From Pseudomonadota bacterium (GTDB taxonomy: Bacteria; Pseudomonadota; Alphaproteobacteria; Rhodobacterales; Rhodobacteraceae), in NCBI GenBank assembly GCA_038533575.1, contig JBCAYL010000001.1, forward strand, positions 1,206,226 through 1,270,225: a stretch of 64,000 nucleotides of DNA. The letters run 5' to 3'. How positions within the stretch are numbered: position 1 is the stretch's first letter; each line of letters begins with the position of its first letter. Below are positions 8,209 through 17,375 of this stretch, in pieces. A program made the position numbers and the translations under genes. The notes below the pieces were generated by a model. It saw only the letters and a list, made by a program, of their open reading frames with translations. It was not told where the DNA came from and searched no databases.

Positions 8209-9234
8209 TTACTCCCAGCCGGCGTTCGTCAGGATCGTGTTGGCCTCGTCGATATTGTCGGCGATCGTGGCAAGATCGATCGTGTCCGGGCGGAAGATGC
8301 CCAGTGTCGCCACCGAGTCGCTCAGACCGACGCCCGGCACCGCCGGATACTCGTCATTGCCCGCCGAGAAGTACTGCTGAGCTTGCTCTGACGCGAGATA
8401 CTCCAGGAACTTCACCGCGTTCTCGCGGTTGGGCGCGTTGGCTGCCACGCCACCGCCGGAGATGTTCATGTGCGCGCCGATGGAGTTCTGGTTCGGGAAG
8501 ACCCAGCCGATGCCCGCGAGATCCTCGGCGGTCATGGTGCTGTCGCCCTTCCGCAGGGCGCGCGCGTAGTAATAGGTGTTGGACATGGCGATGTCGCACT
8601 CGCCCGAGGCAATGCCGCGCAGCTGGTCGGTGTCGCCGCCCTGGGGATCGCGGGCGAAGTTTCCGACGACGGCCGTCGCCCAATCCTGGATCGCCTCCTC
8701 ACCGAGATGCGCGGTGAGCGCTGCCACGATGTTTTGCGTGTAGACGTTGGAGGATGACCGGATGCAGACCATGCCGGCGTATTCCGGGCTTGCGAGGTCC
8801 TGATAGGTCATCGGCGGGTTGGCCACGTCATCCTTGTCATAGAACAGGATGCGCGAGCGCTGCGAGAAGCCGAACCAGTTGTTGTCGTCGTCCTGCAGAT
8901 AGGCCGGGATCGCGGCCTCGAGGACCTCGCTTTCCACCGGCTGCAGCAGGCCGAGCTCTTTCGCGCGCGTCAGGCGCACGGTGTCGACGGTCATGAAGAT
9001 GTCTGCGGGAGAGTTCGCACCCTCGGTCTGCATGCGCGCGATGAGATCGTCTGCGCCTGCTTCGATGCGGTTGACGGTGATGCCGGTCAGCTCGGTGAAA
9101 TCCGAGTAGAGGCGCTCGTCGGTGTCGTAATGGCGCGAGGAGTAGAGGTTCAGCTCACCCTCCGCGAACACTGCCGGAGCGGACATGGCACAGATGAAGG
9201 CGGAGCCCAGAAGCCGGGCACGAAGAGTGGTCAT
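8209..9234 (-). CDS. fbpA: ferric-iron ABC transporter substrate-binding protein (FbpA type)
   Basis: About 341 residues, with a signal peptide (MTTLRARLLGSAFICAMSAPAVFA) and then ELNLYSSRHYDTDERLY, the N-terminal signature of Fe(III)-binding transferrin-like FbpA/FutA proteins. The paired tyrosines in MSNTYYYARAL fit the iron-ligand tyrosines of this family. The start at 9234 is chosen over 9279 because AAGGGAG precedes it at six bases and the signal peptide begins there. It is a separate transcription unit from fbpB, which is convergent. Confidence 0.92.
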   Translation of the reverse strand: MTTLRARLLGSAFICAMSAPAVFAEGELNLYSSRHYDTDERLYSDFTELTGITVNRIEAGADDLIARMQTEGANSPADIFMTVDTVRLTRAKELGLLQPVESEVLEAAIPAYLQDDDNNWFGFSQRSRILFYDKDDVANPPMTYQDLASPEYAGMVCIRSSSNVYTQNIVAALTAHLGEEAIQDWATAVVGNFARDPQGGDTDQLRGIASGECDIAMSNTYYYARALRKGDSTMTAEDLAGIGWVFPNQNSIGAHMNISGGGVAANAPNRENAVKFLEYLASEQAQQYFSAGNDEYPAVPGVGLSDSVATLGIFRPDTIDLATIADNIDEANTILTNAGWE

Positions 9235-9268
9235 TGCGGTCTCCCTTAGTGCGGCTCTCTGAATGAAA

Positions 9269-9323
9269 GCCTGACGCAATTAGTCAACTACCGTGTTGAG
9301 CCCTGAGGTCAACTGCGTCAGGC
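9269..9323. promoter_or_regulatory. inverted repeat and TGA-N9-TCA box upstream of fbpA
   Basis: A perfect 10-bp inverted repeat (GCCTGACGCA at 9269-9278, TGCGTCAGGC at 9314-9323) brackets an AT-rich spacer 35-90 bp upstream of the fbpA start. The left arm begins a TGA-N9-TCA match at 9272-9286, the half-site layout described for RirA-type iron-responsive operators in alpha-proteobacteria. The repeat is directly seen; the iron-regulator reading is inference from the gene it precedes. Confidence 0.45.
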
Positions 9324-9480
9324 GACATTTTTTATCATTTTAGTAAGGAATTCGTGCGCGCTGTGCACCTGGGCGCGTGGAGACCTCGATCCAAGCTATG
9401 CCCTGCATTTTTTATGGAGAATGCGTGTGTCGGGCGCACGGTCCCTTGCGCAGGGCCGCGCGGCATCGGATGCAGGCGCC

Positions 9481-10635
9481 ATGGAACGCTTCAGCCAGGA
9501 CCCCTCCGAGCCCGATTTCGTACAGAACCCCTACCCGGCCTACGACCGCGCGCGCGCCTTGGGTGAGATCGTCTGGTGGGAGGAGTACGCAATGGCCGCC
9601 GCCGTGAGCCACAGCGCGGTCAGTGCGATCCTCAAGAGCCGATCTGCGGGGCGGACGCCGCTCTCTCCGCCCGCCGTGCCGGATCACCTCCGTGCCTTTT
9701 ACGCGGTGGAGGCGCATTCCATGCTGGAGCTCGAGCCCCCGCGGCACACGCGGCTGCGCGGCCTTGTCCTCCGCGCCTTCACGGGGCGCCGCGTGCGCGA
9801 ACTCGGGCCGGAGATCGAGGCGCTCGCAGCCGAGCTCGTGGCCGACCTGCCGCGCGGCGCGGCCTTCGACATCCTCGAGCACTTCGCCCGCCCCCTGCCC
9901 GTGCGCGTGATCGCGCGGCTTCTTGGGGTGCCGGAGACCATGGCCCCTGACCTCCTCGCCTGGTCGAACGCCATGGTCGCGATGTACCAGACCGGCCGCA
10001 CGCGAGACATCGAGATGGCGGCCAGCCGGGCTGCCACGGAGTTCAGCGACTTCCTGCGCGGCTACGTGAAGGAGCGCCGCACCCGCCCCGCCGACGATCT
10101 CATCACCCATCTCATCGCCGCCGAAGAAGACGGGCAGATGCTCAGCACAGACGAGCTCATCACCACCTGCATCCTGCTTCTGAACGCGGGGCACGAGGCC
10201 ACGGTGCACACGCTGGGCAACGGGCTCGCGGTCCTCCTGCGCGAGGGCCTGACGGATGTGTCCGAGAACAGCGTGGAGGAAATCCTGCGCTACGACCCAC
10301 CGCTCCATATCTTCACGCGCTGGATCTACGAGGACACCGAGATTGCAGGTCACACCCTGAAGCGCGGCGACGAGGTGGCCTGCGTCCTCGGCGCGGCAAA
10401 CAGGGATCCGGCGGTTTTCCCCGATCCCCATCGCTTTGACCCGTCGCGCCCGGCGAAAGCGCACGTGGCCTTTGGCACGGGCCTCCATTTCTGCGTGGGC
10501 GCGCCCCTTGCGCGGCTCGAGCTGCTGCTTGGCCTCCGGGCGCTCCCGCCGCTGCGGCTCGAGGCCCCGCCTGTCTATGGCGACACGTACCACTTTCACG
10601 GGCTCGAGGCGCTGCAGGTCTCGCTCGCAAGCTAG
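9481..10635 (+). CDS. cytochrome P450
   Basis: A 384-residue soluble bacterial P450. It has an I-helix oxygen-binding motif (LNAGHEATVH), a K-helix ExxR (EEILRYDPP) and a heme-Cys loop FGTGLHFCVG with C338 as thiolate ligand. The substrate is unknown. The ATG at 9421 would add 20 residues; 9481 is preferred because homologues I recall begin near FSQDPSEPDFVQNPYP. The stop overlaps that of the convergent Lrp-type gene. A ferredoxin-NADP reductase lies 0.6 kb on and might supply electrons, but no ferredoxin gene is adjacent. Confidence 0.92.
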   Translation: MERFSQDPSEPDFVQNPYPAYDRARALGEIVWWEEYAMAAAVSHSAVSAILKSRSAGRTPLSPPAVPDHLRAFYAVEAHSMLELEPPRHTRLRGLVLRAFTGRRVRELGPEIEALAAELVADLPRGAAFDILEHFARPLPVRVIARLLGVPETMAPDLLAWSNAMVAMYQTGRTRDIEMAASRAATEFSDFLRGYVKERRTRPADDLITHLIAAEEDGQMLSTDELITTCILLLNAGHEATVHTLGNGLAVLLREGLTDVSENSVEEILRYDPPLHIFTRWIYEDTEIAGHTLKRGDEVACVLGAANRDPAVFPDPHRFDPSRPAKAHVAFGTGLHFCVGAPLARLELLLGLRALPPLRLEAPPVYGDTYHFHGLEALQVSLAS

Positions 10636-11105
10636 AGCGGCAGCGCGCGCGTGCTTTTCAGCTCTTCCATGCTCAGGAGCGCGGTGACGTTGTAGACTTT
10701 CACCTCTGCGATCATCGCCTGGTAGAAGTCATCATAAGCCCGCGCATTCGCCACCCTGACTTTCAGGATGTAATCGATATCGCCCGCGAGGCGGTGCGCC
10801 TCCTGCACTTCCGGGCGCTTGCGAATGGCCGTAAGAAACTTCTCCTGCCATGCCGCGTCATGCTCGGACGTTCGGATCAGGACGAAAAAGCACGCCTCGA
10901 ACCCGAGCGCCTCGGCATCGAGCTCCACGGTCTGGTGCTTGAGGATGCCCGCCTCGCGCATCTTCTTGATCCGGTTCCACACGGGCGTCTTCGACGAACT
11001 CACGACCTTCGCGATCTCATCGAGGGAGCGCGCCGCATCCCGCTGCAATTCGGCGAGGATCTTGCGATCGAGATCGTCGATGCGGATGTCTTTACGAGAA
11101 GTCAT
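10632..11105 (-). CDS. Lrp/AsnC-family transcriptional regulator
   Basis: A 157-residue regulator with an N-terminal helix-turn-helix (DDLDRKILAELQRDAARSLDEIA to TPVWNRIKKMREAGIL) and a C-terminal RAM ligand domain (YILKVRVANARAYDDFYQ). It is divergent from the ferredoxin-NADP reductase gene with 121 bp between starts, so it may regulate itself or that gene. Its stop codon overlaps that of the P450 gene by 3-4 bp. The effector amino acid is not deducible. Confidence 0.9.
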   Translation of the reverse strand: MTSRKDIRIDDLDRKILAELQRDAARSLDEIAKVVSSSKTPVWNRIKKMREAGILKHQTVELDAEALGFEACFFVLIRTSEHDAAWQEKFLTAIRKRPEVQEAHRLAGDIDYILKVRVANARAYDDFYQAMIAEVKVYNVTALLSMEELKSTRALPL

Positions 11106-11226
11106 GGCGCTCCTTAGAAACAGATGCCGCGCGGATCAAGCGACGCGCGTGCGCCTTGACACCCGCGCCACCGCCACGCACATCGCAGCTGTAAAGCAGC
11201 GCTGACACATTCAGAGGCCCGCCCCC

Positions 11227-12045
11227 GTGAACCAAGCGACCCCAGTCCTCCCCGACGCCCAGACCGTGCTCGACGTGAAGCACTACACGGACCGCCTGTT
11301 TCGTTTCCGCGTGACGCGGCCGGCCTCGCTGCGCTTCCGGTCCGGGGAGTTCGTGATGATCGGGCTCATGGGCGACCCGGACCCGGCGACGGGCAAGGCA
11401 AAGCCCATCCTGCGTGCCTATTCAATCGCCTCGCCCTCCTGGGACGACGGGCTCGATTTTTACTCGATCAAGGTCCCGGACGGCCCGCTCACGTCAAAGC
11501 TCCAGAAGATCGAGCCGGGCGATCAGGTGATCCTGCGCCCGAAGCCCGTGGGCACGCTCGTTCACGACGCGCTCTTGCCCGGAAAGCGGCTCTGGCTCTT
11601 TTCCACCGGCACGGGTTTCGCGCCCTTCGCCTCGATCCTGCGGGATCCCGAGACCTACGAGAAGTTCGAGCGCGTCATCGTCACCCATACCTGCCGCGAC
11701 GTGGCCGAACTGGCCTATTCCCGCGAGATCGTCGACCACATCCGGACCGATGAAATGATGGCCGAGCTTCTCGGCGCGGGCAGCATCGAAAAACTCACGT
11801 ATTATCCCACCACCACCCGCGAAGAGAGCCCGACGATGGGGCGCATCACCACGCGCCTCGAGGACGGCTCCCTCTTTGCGGATCTCGGTGTGGCGGGGAT
11901 GACGGCCGAGGAGGACCGCGCCATGATCTGCGGCTCCATCGGCCTCAACAGCGATCTGAAGAAGATTCTGGAAGGCTTCGGCCTCGAGGAAGGGGCAAAC
12001 TCCGATCCCAAGCACTTCGTGGTGGAGCGGGCCTTCGTGGGCTGA
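11227..12045 (+). CDS. fpr: ferredoxin-NADP(+) reductase
   Basis: A 272-residue FAD enzyme of the bacterial subclass. FAD-binding motif RAYSIASPSWDD, NADP nucleotide loop STGTGFAPFASILRD, the ICGSIGLNSDLKK segment and the C-terminal HFVVERAFVG ending are typical. It exchanges electrons between NADPH and ferredoxin/flavodoxin, often in oxidative-stress defence. The start codon is GTG, with AGAGG about ten bases upstream and no ATG nearby. A hairpin terminator follows at 12051. Confidence 0.94.
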   Translation: MNQATPVLPDAQTVLDVKHYTDRLFRFRVTRPASLRFRSGEFVMIGLMGDPDPATGKAKPILRAYSIASPSWDDGLDFYSIKVPDGPLTSKLQKIEPGDQVILRPKPVGTLVHDALLPGKRLWLFSTGTGFAPFASILRDPETYEKFERVIVTHTCRDVAELAYSREIVDHIRTDEMMAELLGAGSIEKLTYYPTTTREESPTMGRITTRLEDGSLFADLGVAGMTAEEDRAMICGSIGLNSDLKKILEGFGLEEGANSDPKHFVVERAFVG

Positions 12046-12050
12046 CACGC

Positions 12051-12092
12051 AAGAGGCCGATCCGTGGCGACGGACCGGGCTTCTTCATTTTT
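12051..12092 (+). terminator. rho-independent terminator after fpr
   Basis: An imperfect 15-16 bp stem (arms beginning AAGAGGCC and ending GGGCTTCTT, loop GGCG) starts six bases after the fpr stop and runs into TTCATTTTTC. Pairing has two mismatches or bulges. The following convergent gene ends at 12113. Confidence 0.7.
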
Positions 12093-12112
12093 CAGGCATT
12101 GAGACGGCGCGT

Positions 12113-12949
12113 TTACTGGCCGCCGAACTCGTTGCGCACCTGGCGGATCACGTTTTGCAGCATCTCGGGGCTCTCCTGGGCCGCCTCGATGGCCGTCATG
12201 AGGCCCATCTTCACGTCCGTGTCGAGATCCGAGCCCTGCACCATCTCCGCCACGCCTTCAAAGTCGAAGCTTTCCGGGTTGAGCATTTCATTCAGTTCCA
12301 CTGGGTCGACCGCTTCCGGCGCGGGCTGCAGCTCGATCGTGCGCGACGCGTCAGAGGTCGTCTCCACGTCCTCTTCCGGCGTCAGGACGTCCTGCACGGC
12401 CGCAGCGCCTTCTTCCACGGCGTTTGCGGCGCCCGTGGCGGCCTCGGTCGTGGTATCCACGGCAGCCTCACCGGTTTCCGTTGCAGCTTCCGCGGCCTCG
12501 TCGAGCGCTGCGCCTGCTTCATCGGTGGCCTCGTCCGCGGCCCCGGTGACGCTCTCGAGGGCGTTGTCCATCGCCTCGGTCGCTGTTTCCATGGCCCCTT
12601 CGGCGGCCTCCATGGCCCCTTCAACCGCGTCCTCGGCGGCGGCGGTCGCGTCGTCGACGGCTTCCTCCGCGGCGGCGGTCGCGTCGTTCACGGCCTCTTC
12701 GGCGGCGGCGGTGGCCTCCTCAACGGCGCCCTCCACCGTGGTCATCGCGTCTTCCGTGGCTTGCTCGGCCGCCTCGGTGGCGGCTCCCGCGGCCTCACCG
12801 GCCTCCTCCACTGCGTCCTCGGCGGCGTCGACAGCCTCTTCCGCGGCGGCGGCCGGTTCCTCGGAGGCCGTACCGAAGCCGCCGCTCGAATACACGTAGG
12901 CCCCGCCCGCGACGACGGCGGCGATAACAATCCAAATCACATAGCGCAT
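12113..12949 (-). CDS. membrane-anchored Ala/Glu-rich repeat protein
   Basis: A 278-residue protein with one N-terminal membrane helix ([20 protein letters not shown]), then about 150 residues of Ala/Glu-rich amphipathic repeat. Four 11-residue units are clear ([44 protein letters not shown]), recalling apolipoprotein or LEA-type helices. A non-repetitive acidic C-terminal domain ends in [14 protein letters not shown] at 12949 is preferred over 12991 because AAGGA precedes it. Topology suggests a periplasmic coiled or amphipathic rod. The function is unknown; composition alone explains most database similarity it would get. Confidence 0.7.
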   Translation of the reverse strand: MRYVIWIVIAAVVAGGAYVYSSGGFGTASEEPAAAAEEAVDAAEDAVEEAGEAAGAATEAAEQATEDAMTTVEGAVEEATAAAEEAVNDATAAAEEAVDDATAAAEDAVEGAMEAAEGAMETATEAMDNALESVTGAADEATDEAGAALDEAAEAATETGEAAVDTTTEAATGAANAVEEGAAAVQDVLTPEEDVETTSDASRTIELQPAPEAVDPVELNEMLNPESFDFEGVAEMVQGSDLDTDVKMGLMTAIEAAQESPEMLQNVIRQVRNEFGGQ

Positions 12950-13142
12950 GGCGCTTCCTTTCTTCCGTGGCGCGGCCGCATCCTGCGGCACCCGCCTTCA
13001 TAATGTGGGCACTGCCATAAAAATTCGGAAGCCGCACGGAGAGTTCCATGCAATTTCGGCCTGCCCTTGCGTGTCGCCGCGCCCCGGCGTGGCAACAATC
13101 CCCCCACGTGGCGCCGAGGCGGCCCCGTTGTCGGGAATGACC

Positions 13143-13171
13143 TTGAATCACGCCGCACGCGCGTCTATTTT
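13143..13171 (+). promoter_or_regulatory. candidate sigma-70 promoter for infC
   Basis: TTGAAT (13143-13148) and TATTTT (13166-13171) are separated by 17 bp and lie about 40 bp upstream of the infC start. Spacing is ideal and the hexamers match at four to five of six positions. No experimental support is visible, and a long leader from further upstream is also possible. Confidence 0.4.
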
Positions 13172-13211
13172 GCGGCTTCGCAATCGGACCCACGATAAAA
13201 GGAAAAAGATC

Positions 13212-13757
13212 ATAGCCCGCAGACCCCACAACGCGCCGCCAACGCGCGACACCGGACCCCGCGTCAACGACCGCATCCGCGCTCCGGAAATACGACTGAT
13301 CGATGAAAATGGGGACAATGTCGGCGTGGTATCACCCTCACGGGCCATGGAAATGGCCGAGGATGCGGGGCTCGATCTCGTGGAAATCTCGCCCAACGCC
13401 AATCCGCCGGTCGCCAAGATCATGGATTTCGGCAAGTTCAAGTACGAACAGCAGAAGCGGGAATCCGAGGCCCGCAAGAAGCAGAAAACGATCGAGGTGA
13501 AGGAGGTGAAATTCCGCCCTAACACCGACACGCACGACTACGACGTGAAGATGAAAAACGTCTACAAGTTCCTCGGGAACGGCGACAAGGTCAAGATCAC
13601 GCTCCGCTTCCGCGGCCGCGAGATGGCCCACCAGGAGCTGGGCCGCGACTTGCTGTTGCGGGTGGCCGAGGACACCAAGGAGCATGGCAAGGTCGAGAAC
13701 ATGCCCAAGATGGAAGGCCGCCAGATGATCATGCTCATAGGCCCCATCGCCAAATAG
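13212..13757 (+). CDS. infC: translation initiation factor IF-3, non-ATG start
   Basis: A protein of about 181 residues starting (fMet)[14 protein letters not shown], with the N-domain [14 protein letters not shown], the linker rich in Lys/Glu, and the C-domain ending [10 protein letters not shown]-3 binds the 30S subunit and discriminates start codons. No ATG lies at the expected place: the candidates are ATA at 13212 or ATC at 13209, with AAAAGGA ending 8 or 5 bases upstream. Rare AUU-type starts are the known basis of infC autoregulation in E. coli; an in-frame ATG exists only far upstream. Confidence 0.93.
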   Translation: MARRPHNAPPTRDTGPRVNDRIRAPEIRLIDENGDNVGVVSPSRAMEMAEDAGLDLVEISPNANPPVAKIMDFGKFKYEQQKRESEARKKQKTIEVKEVKFRPNTDTHDYDVKMKNVYKFLGNGDKVKITLRFRGREMAHQELGRDLLLRVAEDTKEHGKVENMPKMEGRQMIMLIGPIAK

Positions 13758-13873
13758 GCGGATCACCGCCAGAACGACCGACCGCGGGAGCCCCTGCCAC
13801 CGGTCACGGCTGCAAGGGCGCAGCTTGAGCCCCGGGCCTCCCCAAGCTAGGTAAGCTGGCAAGGAGGCCCGCC

Positions 13874-15094
13874 ATGAACGCACCCGCCAAGATCACGGCC
13901 AAAGACGCCCCCGAGCTCAATCGCTTCAGCTGGGAGGATCCCTTCCATCTCAATGCGCAGCTCGGCGAAGACGAGCGCATGTTGGGTGAGGCGGCGGCGA
14001 AATTCGCGGCCGACGAGCTCGCCCCCCGTGTCATCGCGGCCTATCGCGAAGAGACGGTCGCGCCCGAGCTCTTCGCCAAGATGGGCGAGGCCGGGCTTCT
14101 CGGCGCCACGGTGCCGGAGGCCTATGGCGGACTCGGCGCATCCTACACGGCCTACGGCCTCATCGCCCGCGAGATCGAGCGCATCGATAGCGGCTACCGC
14201 TCCATGATGAGCGTTCAGTCCTCGCTCGTCATCTATCCGATCTACGCCTACGGCTCCGAGGAGCAGCGCGAGAAATACCTTCCGGGCCTCACCTCGGGGC
14301 AGCTCATCGGCTGCTTCGGCCTCACAGAGCCCGATGCGGGCTCCGACCCCGCGGGCATGAAGACCCGCGCGGAAAAGACCGCGACGGGATACCGGATCAC
14401 GGGCTCCAAGATGTGGATCTCCAACAGCCCCATCGCCGACGTCTTCGTCGTCTGGGCGAAGTCGGAGGCCCATGGCGGCAAGATCCGAGGCTTCGTGCTG
14501 GAAAAGGGCATGACGGGCCTCTCTGCGCCCAAGATCGGCGGCAAGCTCAGCCTGCGCGCATCAGTGACCGGAGAAATCGTCATGGACGGTGTCGAGGTGG
14601 GCGAAGACGCGCTCCTTCCGGGCGTCGAAGGCCTCAAAGGGCCCTTCGGCTGCCTCAACCGCGCGCGCTACGGCATTTCCTGGGGCGTCATGGGCGCGGC
14701 AGAATTCTGCTGGACGGCGGCGCGGCAATACGGGCTCGACCGCAAGCAATTCGGCAAGCCCCTCGCGCAGACCCAGCTCTTCCAGAAGAAACTCGCAGAT
14801 ATGCAGACCGAAATCAGCCTCGGCCTTCAAGGTGCGCTCCGCCTCGGGCAGATGATGGACGAGGGCACCGCCTCGCCCGAGCTCATCAGCCTCATGAAGC
14901 GCAACAACTGCGGAAAGGCCCTCGATATCGCCCGCGTGGCGCGCGACATGCATGGCGGCAACGGGATCCAGGAAGACTACCAGGTCATGCGCCATGCCGC
15001 GAACCTCGAGACCGTGAACACCTACGAGGGCACCCATGACATTCACGCGCTCATTCTGGGGCGCGCGCAGACCGGGCTGCAGGCGTTCTTCTGA
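13874..15094 (+). CDS. gcdH: glutaryl-CoA dehydrogenase (acyl-CoA dehydrogenase family)
   Basis: A 406-residue FAD enzyme of lysine/tryptophan catabolism that oxidises and decarboxylates glutaryl-CoA to crotonyl-CoA. FAD contacts lie in [13 protein letters not shown] and KMWISNSP; the catalytic base Glu is in [14 protein letters not shown]; the C-terminus [12 protein letters not shown] and the [13 protein letters not shown] segment fit GcdH rather than generic acyl-CoA dehydrogenases. AAGGAGG precedes the ATG. No glutaryl-CoA pathway partner is adjacent. Confidence 0.93.
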   Translation: MNAPAKITAKDAPELNRFSWEDPFHLNAQLGEDERMLGEAAAKFAADELAPRVIAAYREETVAPELFAKMGEAGLLGATVPEAYGGLGASYTAYGLIAREIERIDSGYRSMMSVQSSLVIYPIYAYGSEEQREKYLPGLTSGQLIGCFGLTEPDAGSDPAGMKTRAEKTATGYRITGSKMWISNSPIADVFVVWAKSEAHGGKIRGFVLEKGMTGLSAPKIGGKLSLRASVTGEIVMDGVEVGEDALLPGVEGLKGPFGCLNRARYGISWGVMGAAEFCWTAARQYGLDRKQFGKPLAQTQLFQKKLADMQTEISLGLQGALRLGQMMDEGTASPELISLMKRNNCGKALDIARVARDMHGGNGIQEDYQVMRHAANLETVNTYEGTHDIHALILGRAQTGLQAFF

Positions 15095-15180
15095 TCGCGC
15101 GATTGGCCCGGGCTGCTGCACAGTCAATTTCTGCGCGCGAATCCGGCGACACCGGGCCCGTGCCCGCGTAAGGTGGTGAC

Positions 15181-16149
15181 ATGATGCCGAAAGACAGTCC
15201 TCAACCGCGCCCCCTGCCCGATCTCTCCGAGCTCAACCGTCAGGATTGGCAGACCGCGCTGCGCGCGCATTGCGAAGACGTGGGCGATTACATCGAGCTC
15301 GATCCCGATCACCACATCATCCAGGTGGGGAGCGGTGCGCGGCTGCTCGTGACCTTCGAATCCGCATACGACATCCGCAACAATCACGATCTCGCGCTGC
15401 CCCACGGGCTGACGCTGGCACGCGAGGATCTCGATGCGACGGTCATGGTTGTGCTCTGCCAGCGGCCCACATGGTTCCGCGCGCCCGCGATCTACGCCTT
15501 CTTCGACGCGCTCACCGACGAGGGTGTCTTCGACGATTACGATCATGTCTGCTTTTTCGGCGCGGGCCTCGGGGGCTACGCGGCGGCGGCCTTCAGCGTC
15601 GCGGCGCCGGGCGCCGATGTCATCGCCATCAGCCCGCAGGCGACGCTCGACCCGAGGATGACGGAATGGGACCCGCGCTTCGTGGGCATGCGCAAACGCT
15701 CTTTTTCGGATCGCTATGGCTACGCGCCGGAGATGGCGCAGGCCGCGCGGCACCTGCTCGTGCTTTACAATCCCGATGAAGAGCTCGAGGCCATGCACGC
15801 GGCGCTCTTCGCGCGCCCGTCAGACCCGACAGGTCTCACGCGCTTCCGGTGCCGCTACTTAGGGCGCGATCTGCCTTCGGTCATGGAGGATCTGCGCATC
15901 TTGCCCGATGCGATTAAGCTCGGCCTCGACGGCAAGCTGGACCTCACCCGGTTCGCGCAACTCTTCCGGCGTCGCCGGGACTACGCGCCCTATCTCAGGC
16001 AACTCCTCAAAGAGGTGGAAGAGCTGGACCGACCCAAGCTCATCACCTGGCTCGCAGGCTCTTCGCTGAAGCGGAAGCCGATGCCGGCCATGCGGCGCGC
16101 CCTCAAACGCGTGGCCGAACGGGAAAAAGCCGCCTCCGCGGCAGAGTGA
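15181..16149 (+). CDS. hypothetical protein, possible alpha/beta-hydrolase fold
   Basis: A 322-residue cytoplasmic-looking protein, unrecognised. Seen features: a central strand-turn YDHVCFFGAGLGGYAAAAFS resembling a nucleophile elbow but with Gly-Ala-Gly in place of the usual Gly-x-Ser, a preceding ATVMVVLC strand, and a basic C-terminus rich in Arg/Lys (ending RVAEREKAASAAE). A pseudo-hydrolase or nucleotide-binding Rossmann-like fold are both possible. The start could be either of two adjacent ATG codons. It ends directly against the convergent ureG stop. Confidence 0.75.
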   Translation: MMPKDSPQPRPLPDLSELNRQDWQTALRAHCEDVGDYIELDPDHHIIQVGSGARLLVTFESAYDIRNNHDLALPHGLTLAREDLDATVMVVLCQRPTWFRAPAIYAFFDALTDEGVFDDYDHVCFFGAGLGGYAAAAFSVAAPGADVIAISPQATLDPRMTEWDPRFVGMRKRSFSDRYGYAPEMAQAARHLLVLYNPDEELEAMHAALFARPSDPTGLTRFRCRYLGRDLPSVMEDLRILPDAIKLGLDGKLDLTRFAQLFRRRRDYAPYLRQLLKEVEELDRPKLITWLAGSSLKRKPMPAMRRALKRVAEREKAASAAE

Positions 16150-16758
16150 TCAGAGCCCGCCTTCGCGCCGGATGAAGCTCACGATCTCGTCTACGCCCCC
16201 GCCGGATTTTAACGAGGCCATAACGAAGGGAAGCGTTCCGCGGTTCGCTGCGGCGTCACGTTCGAGCTGGGCAATGTCGACGCCCACGTGGGGCGCGAGA
16301 TCGGTCTTGTTGATGATGAGAAGATCGGACCGGGTGACCCCGGGACCTTTCTTGCGCGGAATATCCTGCCCTGCCGCCGTATCGATGACGTAGAGCGAAA
16401 GATCGGCGAGCTCCGGGCTGAAGGTGGCCGCCAGATTGTCTCCGCCGGATTCGATCAAGATCAGCTCGAGATCCGGCAGGCTCGTGGTCAGATCGGCCAC
16501 GGCGCGCAGGTTGATGGAGGCATCTTCCCGGATGGCCGTGTGCGGGCAGCCGCCCGTCTCCACGCCACGGATGCGGGCCTCCGGCAGCGCTTGGGCACGC
16601 AGCAGAAATTCCGCGTCCTCGCGCGTGTAGATGTCGTTGGTGATGACGGCCATGGAATGCTCTGCCGCCATCGCGCGGCAGAGCTGCTCTGTCAGCGTCG
16701 TTTTCCCAGCGCCGACGGGGCCGCCGATCCCGACGCGTAAGGGGCCGTTGCCGCTCAT
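16150..16758 (-). CDS. ureG: urease accessory GTPase UreG
   Basis: A 202-residue SIMIBI GTPase that supplies GTP hydrolysis for nickel insertion into urease. P-loop [12 protein letters not shown], the metal-binding CPH motif in [31 protein letters not shown], and the guanine-specific NKTD are all present. It is the last gene of the minus-strand urease operon. UreF overlaps its start by 4 bp (ATGT/ATGA arrangement around 16755-16758). Confidence 0.97.
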   Translation of the reverse strand: MSGNGPLRVGIGGPVGAGKTTLTEQLCRAMAAEHSMAVITNDIYTREDAEFLLRAQALPEARIRGVETGGCPHTAIREDASINLRAVADLTTSLPDLELILIESGGDNLAATFSPELADLSLYVIDTAAGQDIPRKKGPGVTRSDLLIINKTDLAPHVGVDIAQLERDAAANRGTLPFVMASLKSGGGVDEIVSFIRREGGL

Positions 16759-17375
16759 GTCCTGAAGATCCTCGCAGATTGAGCTTCGTGCGCCATGGCA
16801 CTGAGATCGCTGAAGAATGCCCCTGTGGCAAGATCGTCGATACCGGTCTCCGCGGCCCTCTCTGCGAGCTCTGAGATCGTCTCTGACAAGCCGGCGAGGA
16901 CGCGCTGCCCCTCGCTCTGCCCGAGCGGGACAAACCGCACGGCGCAGGAGACGAGATTGGACGCGAAGCTCTGCAAGTAGATCGCAGCGATGGTCGCGGG
17001 CGGCAGGGTGAATCCCTTCGTGGCCATCCCGACCGCCACCGGAAGCGGCGCTGCCGGGATATCGTGGCCCAATTCGGCCAGCGTATCGACGAAGGCCCGC
17101 CCCTGCGCTTCCGTCTCCTCCAGTCGTTCCTTGCTCCCGGCCACCGCACGCGCGATGGCGCTCACCTCTTCGCCACGCTGCGCCGCGCAGAGCAGCACCG
17201 CGTCACTCCAGCCGCCACCGGCGCAAAGGACAGTCTCCAGCCATGCCGCCAAGGTGCGGGCATCCTTCACGGTGCCGTCGGAAATGGCTGTCTCGAGACC
17301 GTGGGAATAGGCGTAGCTCCCCAACGGAAATGCAGGCGAGAGCCATTGCGTGAGCGCGAGAAGCTCAGTGGTCAT
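16755..17375 (-). CDS. ureF: urease accessory protein UreF
   Basis: About 206 residues, all-helical UreF. It shows the family N-terminus [24 protein letters not shown] and the [18 protein letters not shown] segment. UreF bridges UreD and UreG during urease activation. The start at 17375 (MTTELL) is taken; 17381 and 17411 are in-frame alternatives that extend further into ureE. The gene begins inside the His-rich 3' end of ureE (11-bp overlap), implying translational coupling. Confidence 0.94.
   Translation of the reverse strand: MTTELLALTQWLSPAFPLGSYAYSHGLETAISDGTVKDARTLAAWLETVLCAGGGWSDAVLLCAAQRGEEVSAIARAVAGSKERLEETEAQGRAFVDTLAELGHDIPAAPLPVAVGMATKGFTLPPATIAAIYLQSFASNLVSCAVRFVPLGQSEGQRVLAGLSETISELAERAAETGIDDLATGAFFSDLSAMAHEAQSARIFRT

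Noticed and set aside
12580-12720. CRISPR-like tandem repeats
   Set aside because: The 33-bp units are in frame, abut with no spacers, and encode the 11-residue protein repeat.
12155-13003. 282-codon plus-strand frame of Gly/Arg/His repeats opposite the Ala/Glu repeat gene
   Set aside because: The repeat is only the complement of the real repeat; the minus strand has a proper RBS and signal anchor.
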